Of a stretch of 64,000 nucleotides of DNA, positions 1 through 12,261 are shown piece after piece. The DNA is from Lasiosphaeris hirsuta (taxonomy: Eukaryota; Ascomycota; Sordariomycetes; Sordariales; Lasiosphaeriaceae). Made by a program: the position numbers and the translations under genes. Below the pieces are notes generated by a model. It was not told where the DNA came from, searched no databases, and saw only the letters and a program-made list of their open reading frames with translations. How positions within the stretch are numbered: position 1 is the stretch's first letter; each line of letters starts with the position of its first letter. The DNA lies in NCBI GenBank assembly GCA_030549175.1, contig JAUKUA010000003.1, forward strand, positions 3,286,001 to 3,350,000, given 5' to 3'.

Positions 1-1
1 C

Positions 2-617
2 CAAGAGTTGGCGAAGGAAGGTATCTTGCCATACAGCCCGTTTTGGGCATCAAATAAGCCTTTCAACGCACCTGCGGCTTCGGTATGTTTTCTAAATCCA
101 CTTCCCCCTTTTAGACGAGGTAGAGCTAATGATTGAGTGACAGCTTTTCCTGCACTGGATCGTCACCGTGATAGTACTTGTCGCACCGCCTCCGGGACCT
201 GCCTACAACTTCATCGTCAATCTGTACACCTACCCCGGTGCTTGGATCAACGCCTTTGTGGCAGGCGGACTTATTTATCTCCAATACAACAAGTCAGAAA
301 ACTGGAAGTCGCCGTGGCATACATACTTGCTAGTTACGGTCGTCTATCTACTGCTCAATGCATTTCTCGCCATCACACCTTTCATCCCACCCAACAGCGA
401 CTGGAATGCGGATGGGTACCCGTACTATGCTTTCCCACTGGTCGGCTGCGGTATCCTATTTTTGGGCGTCGTGTACTGGATTTTGTGGACCAAGGTTTGG
501 CCAAGATGGGGTGGGTACGTCGTTGTTACGGAGAGGAGTGTTGATGACTACGGGGTGGAGGTGGTGAGATATAGGAACGTGCCCATTCAAAAGGCCGCTG
601 CAGTTCTGGAAGACTAG
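2..617 (+). CDS. Amino acid permease, high-affinity methionine (MUP1-like) type, C-terminal part
   Basis: The C-terminal ~185 residues of an APC-superfamily plasma-membrane amino acid permease; the 5' part lies outside the window. Exons are 2-82 and 144-617, with a 61 nt intron (GTATGT donor, GCTAAT branch site, ACAG acceptor) that keeps phase 0. Motifs typical of fungal methionine/LAT-like permeases are visible: FLHWIV, VAPPPGPAYNF, LYTYPGAWINAFVAGG, then two further hydrophobic segments (LLVTVVYLLLNAFLAITPF and a second around VGCGILFLGVVYWILW) before a hydrophilic cytosolic tail ending VLED. The expected role is proton-coupled uptake of methionine or related amino acids. Substrate is inferred from family resemblance only. 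Confidence 0.85.
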
Positions 618-2123
618 AGGGCGGACTAATTTGCATTTGGGACTTAGAGGCGTAGCTTGAAGACATCTGTATTGAGCGCGGCGCTTGTAGCATTTATACT
701 TTAGACAGTAGTTATATTTTACGGATATCAAGTTATCTTTGCGGCCCCGCGCGGTTTGCAAGACCACAAACAAGACGTGAATGCTTAGCTACTCATTGAT
801 GACATGAAAGTGCTTAGACCATAGTCCCTACCATGGCTGGTTGGAAGCGGATATTTCCCGGTCCAGCGCACCTACTAATAATGGGTGTGTGTGTGGAAGC
901 GGGCCAAGTTGGCAGGTTCCCCTGTGGGTGTTGACTGAGCTGATGAACGGGCCAGCTGGGGGCACGGAAACTGTGATTTGTGTCAGCCACCTCCTGCTTT
1001 AGACTGTGGATTCCATGAGCTAAATAGGGAAGGAGCAAAATACGATAACCCCCTCCCCCCCCCTCCCCCTTCGTCAGAGAAATCTCCTCTCTTCCCTGCA
1101 ACCTGCAAGTTTGCCGGCTGTCTTGCCGTCGAAGTAATCCAGCTTGCAACAGCCCGCCTCTCAGCCCTCCCAAACAGGATCCTCTCCATATTGGCGCGCC
1201 ACATAGTTCAATCTTTTGCAAGCTTGGCTGATGCTGTAATTAGCTGACCCAATGGCGCCATGGTTGGAGCCGTCTAGACAGACAAAAACACAGCGACCAA
1301 AAGTTCCAACCCCTCTCCCCTTTGCCGAGTCGAGGGGTTTCTCGTGCTCTGATCGCCTCGCTAACTGCCATCGGATCTCAAGGTTCTCTTTTTGCGCTTC
1401 CAATTCAAAATGACACCTAATAGGTCCATGCCCACGTCGAAAGTAATATTTCGTTGATATCTCTGCTGGCTTGGCCTTGCAACCTTCCCTGTGTTTTCGC
1501 GCCAAGGCTCGCATCGCTTGCCATTTTTTGCCGTGGCGTCTGCCATGACCTCCTGCCAGTACTAGGAAGGTGTAAACCCGAGGTAGGGCTGAATGTTCAA
1601 TGTCTCATCTTGCCGAAAATGCGTGGCGGTTGCTGTACCCCTTATTTTGACCCATTCACTGCCAACTGGAAGTGTCTTCGATATGCCTTGGCGAGAATGC
1701 GCGCTTCGTCCAGCCGCCCATGACACTGCCCCCCCTCAGTATGTCCGACGATAGGGCTGAACCTCGCCCTGGTTCTCGGCATCGTCTTCACAAATCAGAT
1801 TCGGAGTTCTCAAGTTTTAGGCCCAGTTTCGCGAATCATCTTGCCTCTCATGTCAAACGCCATGATGCTCACTGGCCAAAACGTTGAACAGCAATCTCTC
1901 TATCCAGCACATGTCCCTGAAAGCCGAGACATGACTGATCTAGCGCAGAGAGCGAACTGTCGTGTATATATCAGTGGCTCTATTTCTCTTCACCAGACTC
2001 CGTGCAGCTCAATCATCGTCGCATCCCGTCCCTAGAAAACAAGTCAACTCCGAGTCCTCGCTCAGTCACACCATAACACTCCGAATCCACCTACAGTTCC
2101 TGCCAAAACCCGAAACCGATAGC
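618..2123. other. Intergenic region, 3' UTR then promoter
   Basis: About 1.5 kb without a convincing gene. It should hold the 3' UTR of the permease and, at its right end, the promoter of the secreted-protein locus at 2124. A C-rich run lies near 1050-1070. Open frames here are short and lack family motifs or codon structure. Confidence 0.5.
1965..1970 (+). promoter_or_regulatory. TATA box of the small secreted-protein locus
   Basis: TATATA sits about 155 bases before the ATG at 2124 and is followed by a CT-rich stretch, a common fungal core-promoter layout. It suggests that the decayed secreted gene downstream once had, or still has, a promoter. Confidence 0.4.
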
Positions 2124-2799
2124 ATGAAGTACAACATCTGTCTGCTTTCCGCCCTAGCTAACCTCTCCATTCTGCCGCTCCCGGCCCTGGCAGCTGGCGG
2201 GCAGGACAGGTTGAATGACATCAACGACTTGTGCGCTTCCAACTTCAAGAAAGACAACAGGGCCGTCGAGGCCTTCATCTGCACTAAAGAGGGTGGTCCC
2301 TACGGCGTTCTCAAACGACGCGGATTTCGATCTGGTCAACAACAAGGAAGTCATGTGCTGCAGGTTTGATGAGGAATACTGCGTCATCTCGGATGAAAGC
2401 AGCCCTGTCCTCGGATGCTGGAATGAGGAGTGAATTCGCCCCTTTTGGGGGGTTCCCTGGATCCCATGTAAGAAAATAAGCTAACCTTGCACGCGACTCG
2501 AAGCACAAACTCGTCAGAGTATCCACAGATCTCAGCAGAAATGGAAAGACTTGCATAGACCCTCATTACACAGGCACCGCTTGCTCGGCTGTCGGCGGCG
2601 TCAACTACACAATCAAGGGTGTGCAGATATATAATAGTATCAAGGATGGAACGGGCGTTACCAACGGGCAAAGCTTTAGCAGCAGCGGCAGTGACAGTGG
2701 GAGTAGTGGAAACGACTGCTGCGAGCAACCTCCACCTTTTACAGCAGCTCCGCTGTTGCTGCTGCGCTTATGGGCTTCGCCGCAGCGATGCAGTTGTGA
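2124..2799 (+). pseudogene. Small cysteine-containing secreted GPI-type protein, frameshifted
   Basis: Starts with a clear signal peptide (MKYNICLLSALANLSILPLPALA) followed by a Cys-bearing domain (LCASN, FICTKEGG). Coding character then moves to a second frame (VVPTAFSNDADFDLV, CCRFDEEYC, LGCWNEE) around 2285-2300. A later segment (about 2510-2710) reads GKTCIDPHYTGTACSAVGGVNY, then a Ser/Gly-rich stalk. The last piece, in yet another frame, gives a hydrophobic tail (STFYSSSAVAAALMGFAAAMQL, stop 2797-2799) resembling a GPI-anchor signal. An intron is likely near 2468-2518 (GTAAGA donor, GCTAAC branch). At least two frame breaks are needed to join these parts, so this is a decayed gene, or two indel errors in the assembly. 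In intact form it would be a secreted, probably wall- or membrane-anchored small protein of unknown function. Confidence 0.55.
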
Positions 2800-3576
2800 A
2801 ATGCTGTGCAATTTCTGGACGACGGACGTTTTGTACAATACGTGTAACTACATTCTGCATTCTATGTAAGGTAGCCATGGTTGACACGAGTGATAGATTC
2901 AGGATAGAAGAATAGTCAAGATGACATCAGACCAAAAGTATCTTAGGCTCAATTCCTGACCTGAAACAAGTCATGTTCCAGGCTCGTGATAAGCTGACAT
3001 GACGACCCGACGGTTTGGGCTTCGCCCCTGAGCTGTTTCCTTGGCGTAGGTAGTATTGGCGATGCTCAAGGGCCGGATGCGCAGATCGGTAGGGCTATCT
3101 CGCGTAAGGGGTGTCTCGGCGACGCATTGGATTTCATCGCTTATCTCGAGTATCACAAAAGAGCGAGAAAGTGGTTCTGTTCATGCTCTGACTGCAACCA
3201 TTTGCTATCACAAAACCGACCCGGTGCGGAATATGCAGCCACTTTTTATGCTGAATGCATTTGCGTCTATAAACTCTTTATCTGTTGACTTTGAATTCAC
3301 AGTTACATCGCATACCTGCCTAACTTGAAAGGGCTTAGGGGCAGATTGATCTTCAAAATCGCCTCGTCCTTCCGAGGTCATTTGTTTCGTCTTTTCGGCA
3401 TTCGATCCGATTTAGCGCACCTGCCCGAGCTACGGACCCAGGGAACCTAGATCATACTCTGCATGCCGGTAGATGAGTCGTGCTAGTGCAATAGCCCAAT
3501 ATGGCCGTTTCAACAAGCCTGTAAGTTAATCTAGACCTCAACCTCTTCCTTGACTCCATATGACTTCACCCTGCCC

Positions 3577-5089
3577 TCAATAAGCACGCCCATGGCCGTT
3601 ACCCCGTACCTCTGCAAAATTACTCAGCGGCACCACTTCAACATAATCCTCCTCAGGCTCCCGATCCTCTCTTGGGTGCCCTGCCCTTCTCGGTGGCGGC
3701 TGCAAACCAGCAAGCGATATCGACCCAGTCCCCGACTCAGGTGTCGACGCTGTCTGCCCCTTATCCACCGATGACCTGTGTTCTGACCCCGGGATGCTCG
3801 CCGCTGATCCTAGAACCTCCCTGACCGACCCGTCTTGACTCGCGACCTGGAAGTGATGCTTCTGCCCCCCGCCGTATGTCGGCGTGTGCGGGTAGTACCG
3901 TGCCGCCGAGCCCGAGGACGTCGTCGACGTCTTGGCCGCGCGTGTAGCCCGCCTCTGCCGCCCGCTAAAGATGGGCTTGAGCGCTGACACGCTCGCGCAG
4001 GAGATGGCAATGGTGACTTCGATGATGGACCAGAGGTTGATGGCGACACCGTCGCGGAAGGGGTCCTCAGCCAGCGTGTAGATGTAGATTGTATGGAGTC
4101 GGACGATGGACGCTACGGTAGCGAAAGCGCCGACGCCAAATATGCAGAAGAGGGCGACTTTCTCATGGCGAGGGCGCTGGATGCCGTGCAGCGTCTTAAA
4201 AGGTATGATGAGGATCCAGATGTCGGTGACAATGTTGAAAGCGGAAGTCGCTACGATATACTTAGCTTTCCTCGCTTACATCTAATATTGGCGTCAGTCA
4301 CCGAGGACCAGGAGTCTAACTTACAGTAGAAGAAGGCAGTTGTGTTGATACACCGCCCTTCCACCGTTCCGGTAAGATCCCACATTCTTTCGAGCGGCAG
4401 GCATTGGGCCAGCGTTACGCATAGGCACACGACGAAGAAGATGGCGTGGATAAGGATTGTGCCAAAGCATAGCATGCGGAATGTTCTAGAGACCGCTTGA
4501 TTCACGTCAGCGTTTCTAGTTGGATTGAGATAGTGTTGCGATCAAGAGAGCCTACCAAATCGAAGGTATGTGAGGAGGATAGAAGTCTTGATACAAAAAA
4601 CATTGGCGTAATACATGGTTTGAATACCTAACGTCACCTAGCAACACATTTTAGCCCGGGGGTTCAAGCTGCTCAAGACCAGTCGACCCACTTTGATGAA
4701 CGTCACCATGTTATCAGGGGTGAGCATCGTCATTGGAAATCCCAAGTGGTTGGCCTTGAGGATAAAAATCTCCACTACATAGCCGACGGTAAGCAGCTTC
4801 GAGTTACTGTTAGCCTTTCCCTCCATCGGTTTCACACTGCCCGCCTATGCATCGAACTGACCAACGCTGCAAGCATAAAATAGTCATCGGGACCTGGGTT
4901 CCGAATGAGGATGAATCGACTGATGCACCGAAAAATGACAAAGAGTCCTGAAAATCGGGTGAGAGTCTGTTAAGCCGAAATCTTGCAAGACAGAAGCTTA
5001 CCGGCCATGGTCGTCATGACCACGGAAGTAATGATCAGGCCATCCTGACGCCGCCGATCCTCTGGGCTGGGACTAGGGACGGGCTCCAT
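3577..5089 (-). CDS. Fungal rhodopsin-domain (Pth11-like) seven-helix membrane protein
   Basis: Six exons: 5089-5002, 4947-4862, 4796-4692, 4637-4556, 4495-4325, 4265-3577. All phases close, giving 406 residues. The start is MEPVPSPSPEDRRRQ. Family hallmarks of the fungal integral-membrane rhodopsin domain are present: RNPGPDDYFML after the second helix, YYANVFCIKTSILLTYLRF, the conserved Cys region LAQCLPLERMWD ... GRCINTTAFFYS, NIVTDIWILIIPF, HEKVALFCIFGVGAFATVASIVRL, and a final helix WSIIEVTIAISCASVSALKP. A Ser/Gly-rich cytosolic tail of about 115 residues follows. Such proteins sit in the plasma membrane and are proposed fungal GPCR-like sensors (Pth11 relatives), but no CFEM domain is present and no ligand can be inferred. 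The start is supported by family length. The 22-25 nt spacing around 4797-4861 required choosing the CTAAC-linked acceptor. Confidence 0.85.
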
Positions 5090-8000
5090 TTGATTGACTG
5101 TCTCGACAACGTGAACTCATTTCCAATGTGAAGAGGGAAGAAACAAAACAAGAGACATGCGTGAACCATCTATATTAAAGGGTCCTGATGTCTCCAAGTT
5201 CGGGTCGCACTAGGCTTGCCGCGAAGAGGAGAGGGGATCGATCTTGCCCACAGATCGCTGCAGGTTCCTGGGCGTTCAGGATTCAGAGACCCTCCATAAG
5301 GCTCAGCGGAAGGCAACTAAAGGGACGTGCGCCCTATACTAGAGATAGTTTTATGTAGGACCCAGGGGTCCGTGGCTTACCAAACGGACCACATTTACAG
5401 GGAAAACCCATGTGCCTTAGGGCCGGACAAGTTGCTGAATCTCGCCATGAACACCCCTATGAGAACTAGCCCTGGGACTGCAGAATTTGGTGAAGCAGCA
5501 AGATGGTCTCACCATTCACCACCATCCCCTACATGCCATAGAGCAGCCCGGCACCATGGGCGGTCGTGCATGTGGGTTTCTAGATACTGTGACAAATGAT
5601 CTGGGGGATGTGAAGGTGAAGACTGCTGGCTTTGCGGGGCAGCCGGCATCGAGGATCACCATCATCATCATCATCATCGGAACTCGGGCGCCAGCTCGCA
5701 GCAACGTCGATGGAGGCTGAGAACTCGTCCAGGGCAGACCGGTCGAGGGTCTGCACGCACTGATACTGCAGTCACAGGGAACCGCGACAGGACTGGAGAG
5801 GAGCTGCGGGCTTGTGGCGGTAGGCGTTGGGAAATATGATGCGGGGCTGATGATTCGCTAGCGGTAGTGTAACCCCTGAGGAGTGCAACAGAAGGCGGGT
5901 GGAAAACCACGGGATGGCAAAGCTGCTGCGGGGTTCGAACTCCGACCCATGCTCGATTGATTTCTTTTCTCCCCACCGGACCGAAAAGACTGGCCATACA
6001 TACCACTCTGGTTAGTGTTATGGTCTTGTTATCGTACGCTCGGACAGTCGCTTGGGCCTTGGTTTGCGCTGCGCTGACGCGGCTGACGATGGAAGCGGAG
6101 GATAGGCGTGAGCAGTATGACGTGCTCTCACGAGGAGAGGTGATGCGTTTTGTGTGCGCAGTTGGTTGAAGACGGCATGGTGCGAGAGGGCAGCTAGATC
6201 AGAGCCACGAGAAACTAAACGCAGTGAGCTGCGAGCTGTGATCTGTGATCTGTGAGCTTGCCGACAATCGCGAGTAAAAATGAACAATGGCTCAGACCGG
6301 CTTAATGGCTGAACCCCGAGTCGGATGACGCAAGGGACCCGGGCATAGGAAATCCACCACTCGTTTCGTGTCTCGATATTGAGGGCCAATGTAGCAACCG
6401 TTGCTTAGCTGTCTCGACTCTGGTGAGACAATTACCTTGGTCGAATCGGATTCTTTCCTCAGCTCTCCAGCTTATCTCCCACAAACAGCTGTTATGCTCA
6501 TAATGCAACGAGATTTCGACTTCTCGAGGCGTCTAGATGGGGGACAGGAGCTGCAGAATCAGGCTCCAGGCGATTGCCCGAGTTTGATGCCAAGAGTATA
6601 TCAAGACCCGGCCTCCTTGCGCGCTTCGAGTTGACCTGCCCACCTGCCGTGCCCGCCCCTGGACCTTAACCCAAAAGACCAGGCGCAATGGTGTGGCAAA
6701 AGGGGGTAATGAATGCATAGGCTAGCGTTGTGGCCAAAACCGCTGCAGAGCTCCTGAGTGGGTGCGACAGAAAATAAGGGGCGAAAGCTGTGATTGCTTC
6801 CTCGCCTTGGTGAGGCCTGGGAGGTGCCAGAGGGGCAGGTGGCCGAGATCGCGATCACAGGCAAGATCGATGTAAGCGCCGGAAATCACCAGGTTGGCCG
6901 ATGTTTGGATGAATGCGATATTCGTCTGCGGTATTCGGCGTCTGCTGTGGCTGGCTTTTGGGGAGGGGGGCTCGCGTATGGGAGAAAGGGAGCAAGATAG
7001 CATGGACGGCGGAGCAAAGATAGCGAGAATAGTCGCAGAGGCTTGGCAGCGGTTTTTTGTTGGAAACTTGCAGGTCGCCTTCCAGATTCCCGGTTTCCCA
7101 GCTTATCAAGAGTGTCACAAGAGCTGCGTAAGGTACATGGAAAGGCTAAAGTTAGATCTGGGGAAAGTTGTTGTGGACGATATCCGCACATGCGACTCGG
7201 ATGATGCCAGTGTGATGGGAAGGGTGGGATGGGAAGAGGCAATTTGACAATCGCCATCAGGTGCTATGTAAATTGGGGGTCGATGGAAGATGGGAAGTGC
7301 GAAGATGGGATGGGACAGCGGTAAATGGGGTCCGATGCGCGGCTAATTTCCCCACGATCGAAGCAGCGACGAAGGTTGCGAGAGACTGGCTTGCGAGATG
7401 CGTGCAACCCGATCGCGCGGTTGGGCTTTCAAGCTCTAGACTAGGGAAGGAAGCTGTGAAGGGTTCGCCTGGTGAATGGCTGCGAATTGGGTGCGAATTG
7501 GGTGCGAATTGGCTACGAGAAGTCCGTTGGCGAAACGTGTAGGTAAATTGGTAAATTGTTACCTCCCGCCTTTGGCAGGAGCAACAAGCGCATATTGCCC
7601 AACCACCCTCGGTTGCGCCTACACACGTCTGCAGGTCACAGGTGGGGAACACAATGAATGTGCTGCCTAATTTCGAGGGCTCCCGGAATATGTTCTGATT
7701 CCCCAGCACCTTGCCAGCACCCAACCGCAGCGACGGGACACACAGATCAGCCCGCGGTCTCAGCAACCAAGCGCATTGCGACGCTGGCGCCGAAATCTCT
7801 TATTTCATCCAAAGGCCCATAAGTACGATCTCGGCAGCGAACTGGCGCGCTTTATCGGCAGTCGAGAGAGACGGGGGTAGGTGAGAGCAATCGTGGAAGA
7901 GGAAGGCGAACGAGAACATCGTGACCGGCCAGGCCATAGCAGCCCCAAATGGCATCGTATCGTGTTGACGCCAGATTACCGGTGCGATTAGGGCAACCGA

Positions 8001-9415
8001 CTGACCTGAGCAATTGCAGGTGCTGTGTCGAGCCTCGGCGTCGACTCCTGATCGCCGCAACCAGGTGCTGGTCTGGCCACTCAAGCGACGGTTCCTTGAC
8101 GCGCCCAGCCCGATGTTGTGTCGCTTCTGACGCTTTTGTCGCTTCCCGTCGGTCTCCCAGAAAATCGCCCCGTGCCACAACTACGCATCTGTAATAAACC
8201 ATCTGCCGCGAGTTGGTTGTGTTGCACGACTTTCCTACAAAAGTCCAGCAAAAGAACCATGGAGCCAAACGAGCCAACGAGAAAAATGCCTGCTGTTCCC
8301 CAAATGCAGCCGCCAAGACTCGGACGTACGTGTGCGGCGAAGCCGGGAAGCCGGTGGGGTGGGGGCCGTTGTTGGCTCTGTAGCCGAGTCCGCCAACGAC
8401 TTCAGGTCTCCGCCGGTGCCGGGCCGTTGGTGTTACACATGAAAGGCGAATGAGTTTGCCATGGCAAAGTTAGCTTCCAGCACCGCCGAATTTTGCATGC
8501 AGGTGGCGGCGCTATGGCATGCGACAGTTGGATGCGGGAGGTGTGCAGGCGCGCAAAATGTTGGTGTTTCATGCAGAATTCCAGACATTTTGCCAACGTC
8601 GATCTATCGACACTTTACTGGGACACTTGGGGGTCGTCCGTTTCCAGCCGCGGCCCGCAGATGCTGTGAGATGCGTCTACGCGAGAGCACATCATCGCCA
8701 TCACCTTCTCCAATTGCAGCCCCCGGATAGTAGGGCGGCTCGACGGCGGTCATAGGTGGTCGTTTAATGGTGTGCTCATTTTCAGGTTCCCCAAGCACCG
8801 GCGCTCCCTCGAGTCAATGGCTGTCAATGCCTCCGGGTCTGGATCGCACCGCGCTCATGTTTCAGCGCAATAATGCCAATGCACCATCCCGCTCCCAGCA
8901 CCACACAGCATTGAGACAGTCCAGCTTCTTGTTTCGGAACAGAGATAAGAGCACGACGCAAGCAAACTGCCCTTCTCAATCTGGCTCCGTCCAGCGCCCG
9001 CCCAGCGCCCGCCCAGTTACCGGCGAGATCATTCTCCCCCCGCCCCCTGCCGCTATATTGACACCGATTCAGCCGTCCGACCGGGTATTTGGCAGGTATG
9101 CTCTCGGAAACCCAACTGACCTTCTCTTATCGGGTCACGTTCCAGACGTTGGCGTGGGGTGGCAAAGGCGACCCATTGCACCTCCCGGGAGCCAAGCAAT
9201 CGAGGACCCAGTTCCCAAAGATTCAGTGCCCATTCCCAAGGTATTGATATTGCTCGCCCAACCCACCCCATCGAGCTCCACCCGTTCTCCTTCTTCTCTA
9301 TGTCTGGCTAGTCTTCGAGGCGCTTGTGCAAGCTCACTGCGTCCCCCTTACTTAACTCGTCGACCGAGTGAACAACTCCTTCGACTCTGTTGCTTACTCC
9401 CTCTTCTCCGCAGAC
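5090..9415. other. Long gene-poor region
   Basis: About 4.3 kb between divergently oriented genes without a supportable coding gene. Contents seen: an ATC-type microsatellite near 5659-5680; an 11-base tandem GTGCGAATTGG (three copies) at about 7483-7515; a 12-base tandem CAGCGCCCGCCC near 8993-9016. The last 400 bases are CT-rich and should be the promoter and leader of the OPT gene. Long open frames here (for example 8767-9480) are GC-driven and carry no motif. Confidence 0.45.
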
Positions 9416-12261
9416 ATGTCTGGAACAGTCGAGAAGAAGCCCGGCTCGGCCGATTCGGCCAGCTTGGATATGCTCAGTGACGACAAGTACCTGAACCTCA
9501 AGAAGTCGGCATGTCTACCCCTGATCAGTCCCTGCTTCCCCCCTGCTGCGTCCATCAGCTAACCGTCACAGCCCATCATCGAGTCCTTCGAGGAGCGTGG
9601 TCTGGCCGATGTTACCGAAGTGCTCAATGTCACCGAGAAGGACTTGGCTGAGGCCAAGGTGATTGCCGCCAGCCTTACCCTCGAAGACACTAGGCTTGTA
9701 TGTATCAGGTTACTGCGCAGTCCTGTATGCGTGGCTGACAGCTTTCTTAGTTGGCGGGACAGGTCCACAAGCAACACCACCGCGATCCCAATTTTCCTAT
9801 GGAAATCATCACCAGGATTGAGGAGTTTCTCGGTACGTACCCCCACCCACCCAGGATTCCCCGGTACAAAGATCTGACGCGGTTGTAAAATATCAAGAGA
9901 ACGACGATGTCTTCGAGAACCCCGAGAACCATGACGAGATAATCCGCGAGATCAAGATCGAGGTGGCTCTTATCACCAACAACTCGCCATACTCCGAAGT
10001 GCGAGCCGTTGTCGATAACCACGATGATCCAAGCCTGCCCGTGTCCACCATCCGCGCCTGGGCTATGGGTATCTTCTTCTCATGCTGCATCTCTTTCATC
10101 AACTCCTTCTTCGACGTCCGTCTTCCGAGTATCTATGTCATCGCCACCGTTCCACAGCTTCTCGCCTACCCTCTCGGCAAGGCTTGCGAGAGGTATCTCC
10201 CCGATGTCGGATTTACTATGTTTGGCGTTCGCCATAGTCTGAACCCTGGTCCGTTCAACAAGAAGGAGCATATGCTTATCACCATCATGTCCAATGTCGC
10301 AAAGAGTACGCCTTACACCAACTATATTGTGTGGATTCAGTATCTACCCCAGTACTTCAACCAGCCGTGGGCTATCAGCATCGGATACCAGCTTCTTATT
10401 GCTCTCTCGACGAACTTCATCGGATATGGCCTCGCCGGGTTGTGCCGTCGCTTCCTGGTATACCCAGCTTACTGCGTGTGGCCCTCGTCGCTCGTCACCA
10501 TCGCCCTCAACTCGGCCTTCCACGACTCCAGCACAGAAGCTGCTGTCGTACCCGGCCCGTTCAACTCTATTTGGCGCATGAGCCGCCTCAAGTTCTTCAC
10601 CTGGGCCTTTGCCGCCATGTTCGCCTACTTCTGGCTCCCGAATTACATTTTTGCCGCTCTCAGCTACTTTAGCTGGATTACTTGGATTGCCCCCGATAAC
10701 CCGGACCTCGCTGTTATTACCGGTGGGCAAACCGGCCTTGGAGTCAACCCAGTCCCGACGTTCGACTGGAACATTGTCACCTTCAACGTTGACCCTCTCA
10801 TGGTTCCCTTCTTTTCGACCTTCAATCTCTTCATCGGTGCACTGGGATCCATGTTCATCATCATCATCTTCTACTATACCAACGCCTTTGACTCTGGCTA
10901 CATTCCCATCAACTCGAACAAGCCGTGGGATCACTTCGGAAAGCGCTACAACGTTACTGCCATCATCGACGAGAATGGTATTTTCGATAGCGCGGGGTAT
11001 GCCGCGTACTCGCCCCCGTTCCTCTCGGCAGCCAACATTGTCGTATACATGTTTTTCTTCGCCATGTACTCGGCCACTGTGGCCTATGGTATTCTGTACC
11101 ACAGACACGAGATCATGATGGGCCTTCGGGACATCTGGGCCAGCATCAAGTCGAAGAAGGGCAGCGAAAACACACAGAAGAGCGATCTGGACGTGCACAA
11201 CCGGCTAATGAAGGCATATAAGGAGGTCCCTGAGTGGTGGTACCTGATCACGCTCGTCATCTCAGTCGCCATTGGAATGGTTGGCATTGCCTGCTGGCCC
11301 ACCAACACTACGCCGTTTGTTGTGCTCTACGGCATTGCGCTCTGCCTTGTTTTCGTCGTTCCCATTGGTATCATCGCAGCCATGACGGGTGTGCAGGTGA
11401 CACTCAATGTCCTGGCCGAGTTCATCGGCGGTGTCTGGGTCGAGGGCAATGCGATTGCCATGTGCTTCTTCAAGTCGTACGGCTACGTGACATGCGCTCA
11501 CGCTCTGTCCTTCAGCGCCGATCTCAAGCTAGCACACTATCTGAAGATTGCGCCGCGCTTCACCTTCTGGGCTCAAATGGTGCCCACTCTCGTCTCGACT
11601 TTCATCAGCGTCGGAGTTCTTCAGTACCAGGTGCATATCGAGAATATTTGCACGTCCGAGGCGCCCTTCCGTTTCACGTGCCCCGGCGTCAACACTTTCT
11701 TCACGGCCGCCGTGTTTTGGGGCACGGTTGGCCCGCGAAAGATCTGGGGCGTGGGCGGTCAGTACGTGTCGACACTGGTCGGGTTCCCGCTCGGCATCGC
11801 CATCGTCGTTGTCTTTTACTGCCTTAGCCTCAAGTGGCCCAAGAACGCCATTCTCCGCAACACGCACCCTGTAGTCATGATGGGTGGCGCTCTCTCGTGG
11901 GCCCCTTACAACATGGCCTACCTGTGGCCCGCCGTTCCGGTGTCGGCCATCTCGTGGCTGTATCTCAAGAAGAGATTCCTCGGCCTCTGGTCGAAGGTAT
12001 GTGATAGCTATGTCTTTATTTCTTCAGTGGAGCCGAAGCTAACCCGGAGCGCAGTACAACTTTGTTCTGTCGGCTGCCTTCTCGTGCGCCATCGCCATCT
12101 CGGGCATCGTCATTTTCTTCGCCCTCCAAATTTCGGAGATCGAACTCGACTGGTGGGGTAACAGCGTGCTCGGCGAGGGGTGCGATGCGACCGGTACCTG
12201 TGTCCGTTTGAAGGTGGAGGATGGAGAGTACTTCGGACCGAGAATGGGCAGCTGGAGTTAA
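9416..12261 (+). CDS. OPT-family oligopeptide transporter
   Basis: Five exons: 9416-9508, 9572-9697, 9751-9832, 9898-11996, 12055-12261, giving 868 residues with all phases consistent. The hydrophilic N-terminus is followed by the OPT core: NPGPFNKKEHMLITIMSNV (the family NPG/KEH signature), many hydrophobic helices, LNVLAEFIGGVWVEGNAIAMCFFKSYGY, and a C-terminal region rich in Trp/Pro membrane segments (GGALSWAPYNMAYLWPAV). The family imports small peptides (tetra/pentapeptides, glutathione and relatives) by proton symport at the plasma membrane. The first intron (9509-9571) begins with GC rather than GT and has a GCTAAC branch site. Without removing it the frame stops, and family similarity resumes immediately after (PIIESFEERG). 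The long gene-poor region upstream leaves room for extensive regulation. Confidence 0.93.
9509..9571 (+). other. GC-AG intron in the OPT gene
   Basis: The intron starts GCATGT, has GCTAAC ten bases before its CACAG end, and restores phase 0 between KKS and PIIESF. No GT donor nearby gives an open frame. GC-AG introns are a known minority class processed by the major spliceosome. Confidence 0.7.

Noticed and set aside
5920..5950. tRNA T-arm-like GGTTCGAACTCC
   Set aside because: The stem leaves a six-base loop and no acceptor, D or anticodon stems could be built around it.
6794..7247. Overlapping open frames on both strands near 7 kb
   Set aside because: None has a domain, signal peptide or consistent codon structure; they are treated as chance frames in GC-rich DNA.
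8767..9480. 237-codon open frame overlapping the start of the OPT gene
   Set aside because: It is low-complexity Ser/Pro, passes through the CT-rich leader and is out of frame with the transporter.
10344..11198. 284-codon open frame antisense to the OPT gene
   Set aside because: It lies wholly opposite a strongly supported transporter exon; its composition is the complement of hydrophobic codons and it shows no motif.
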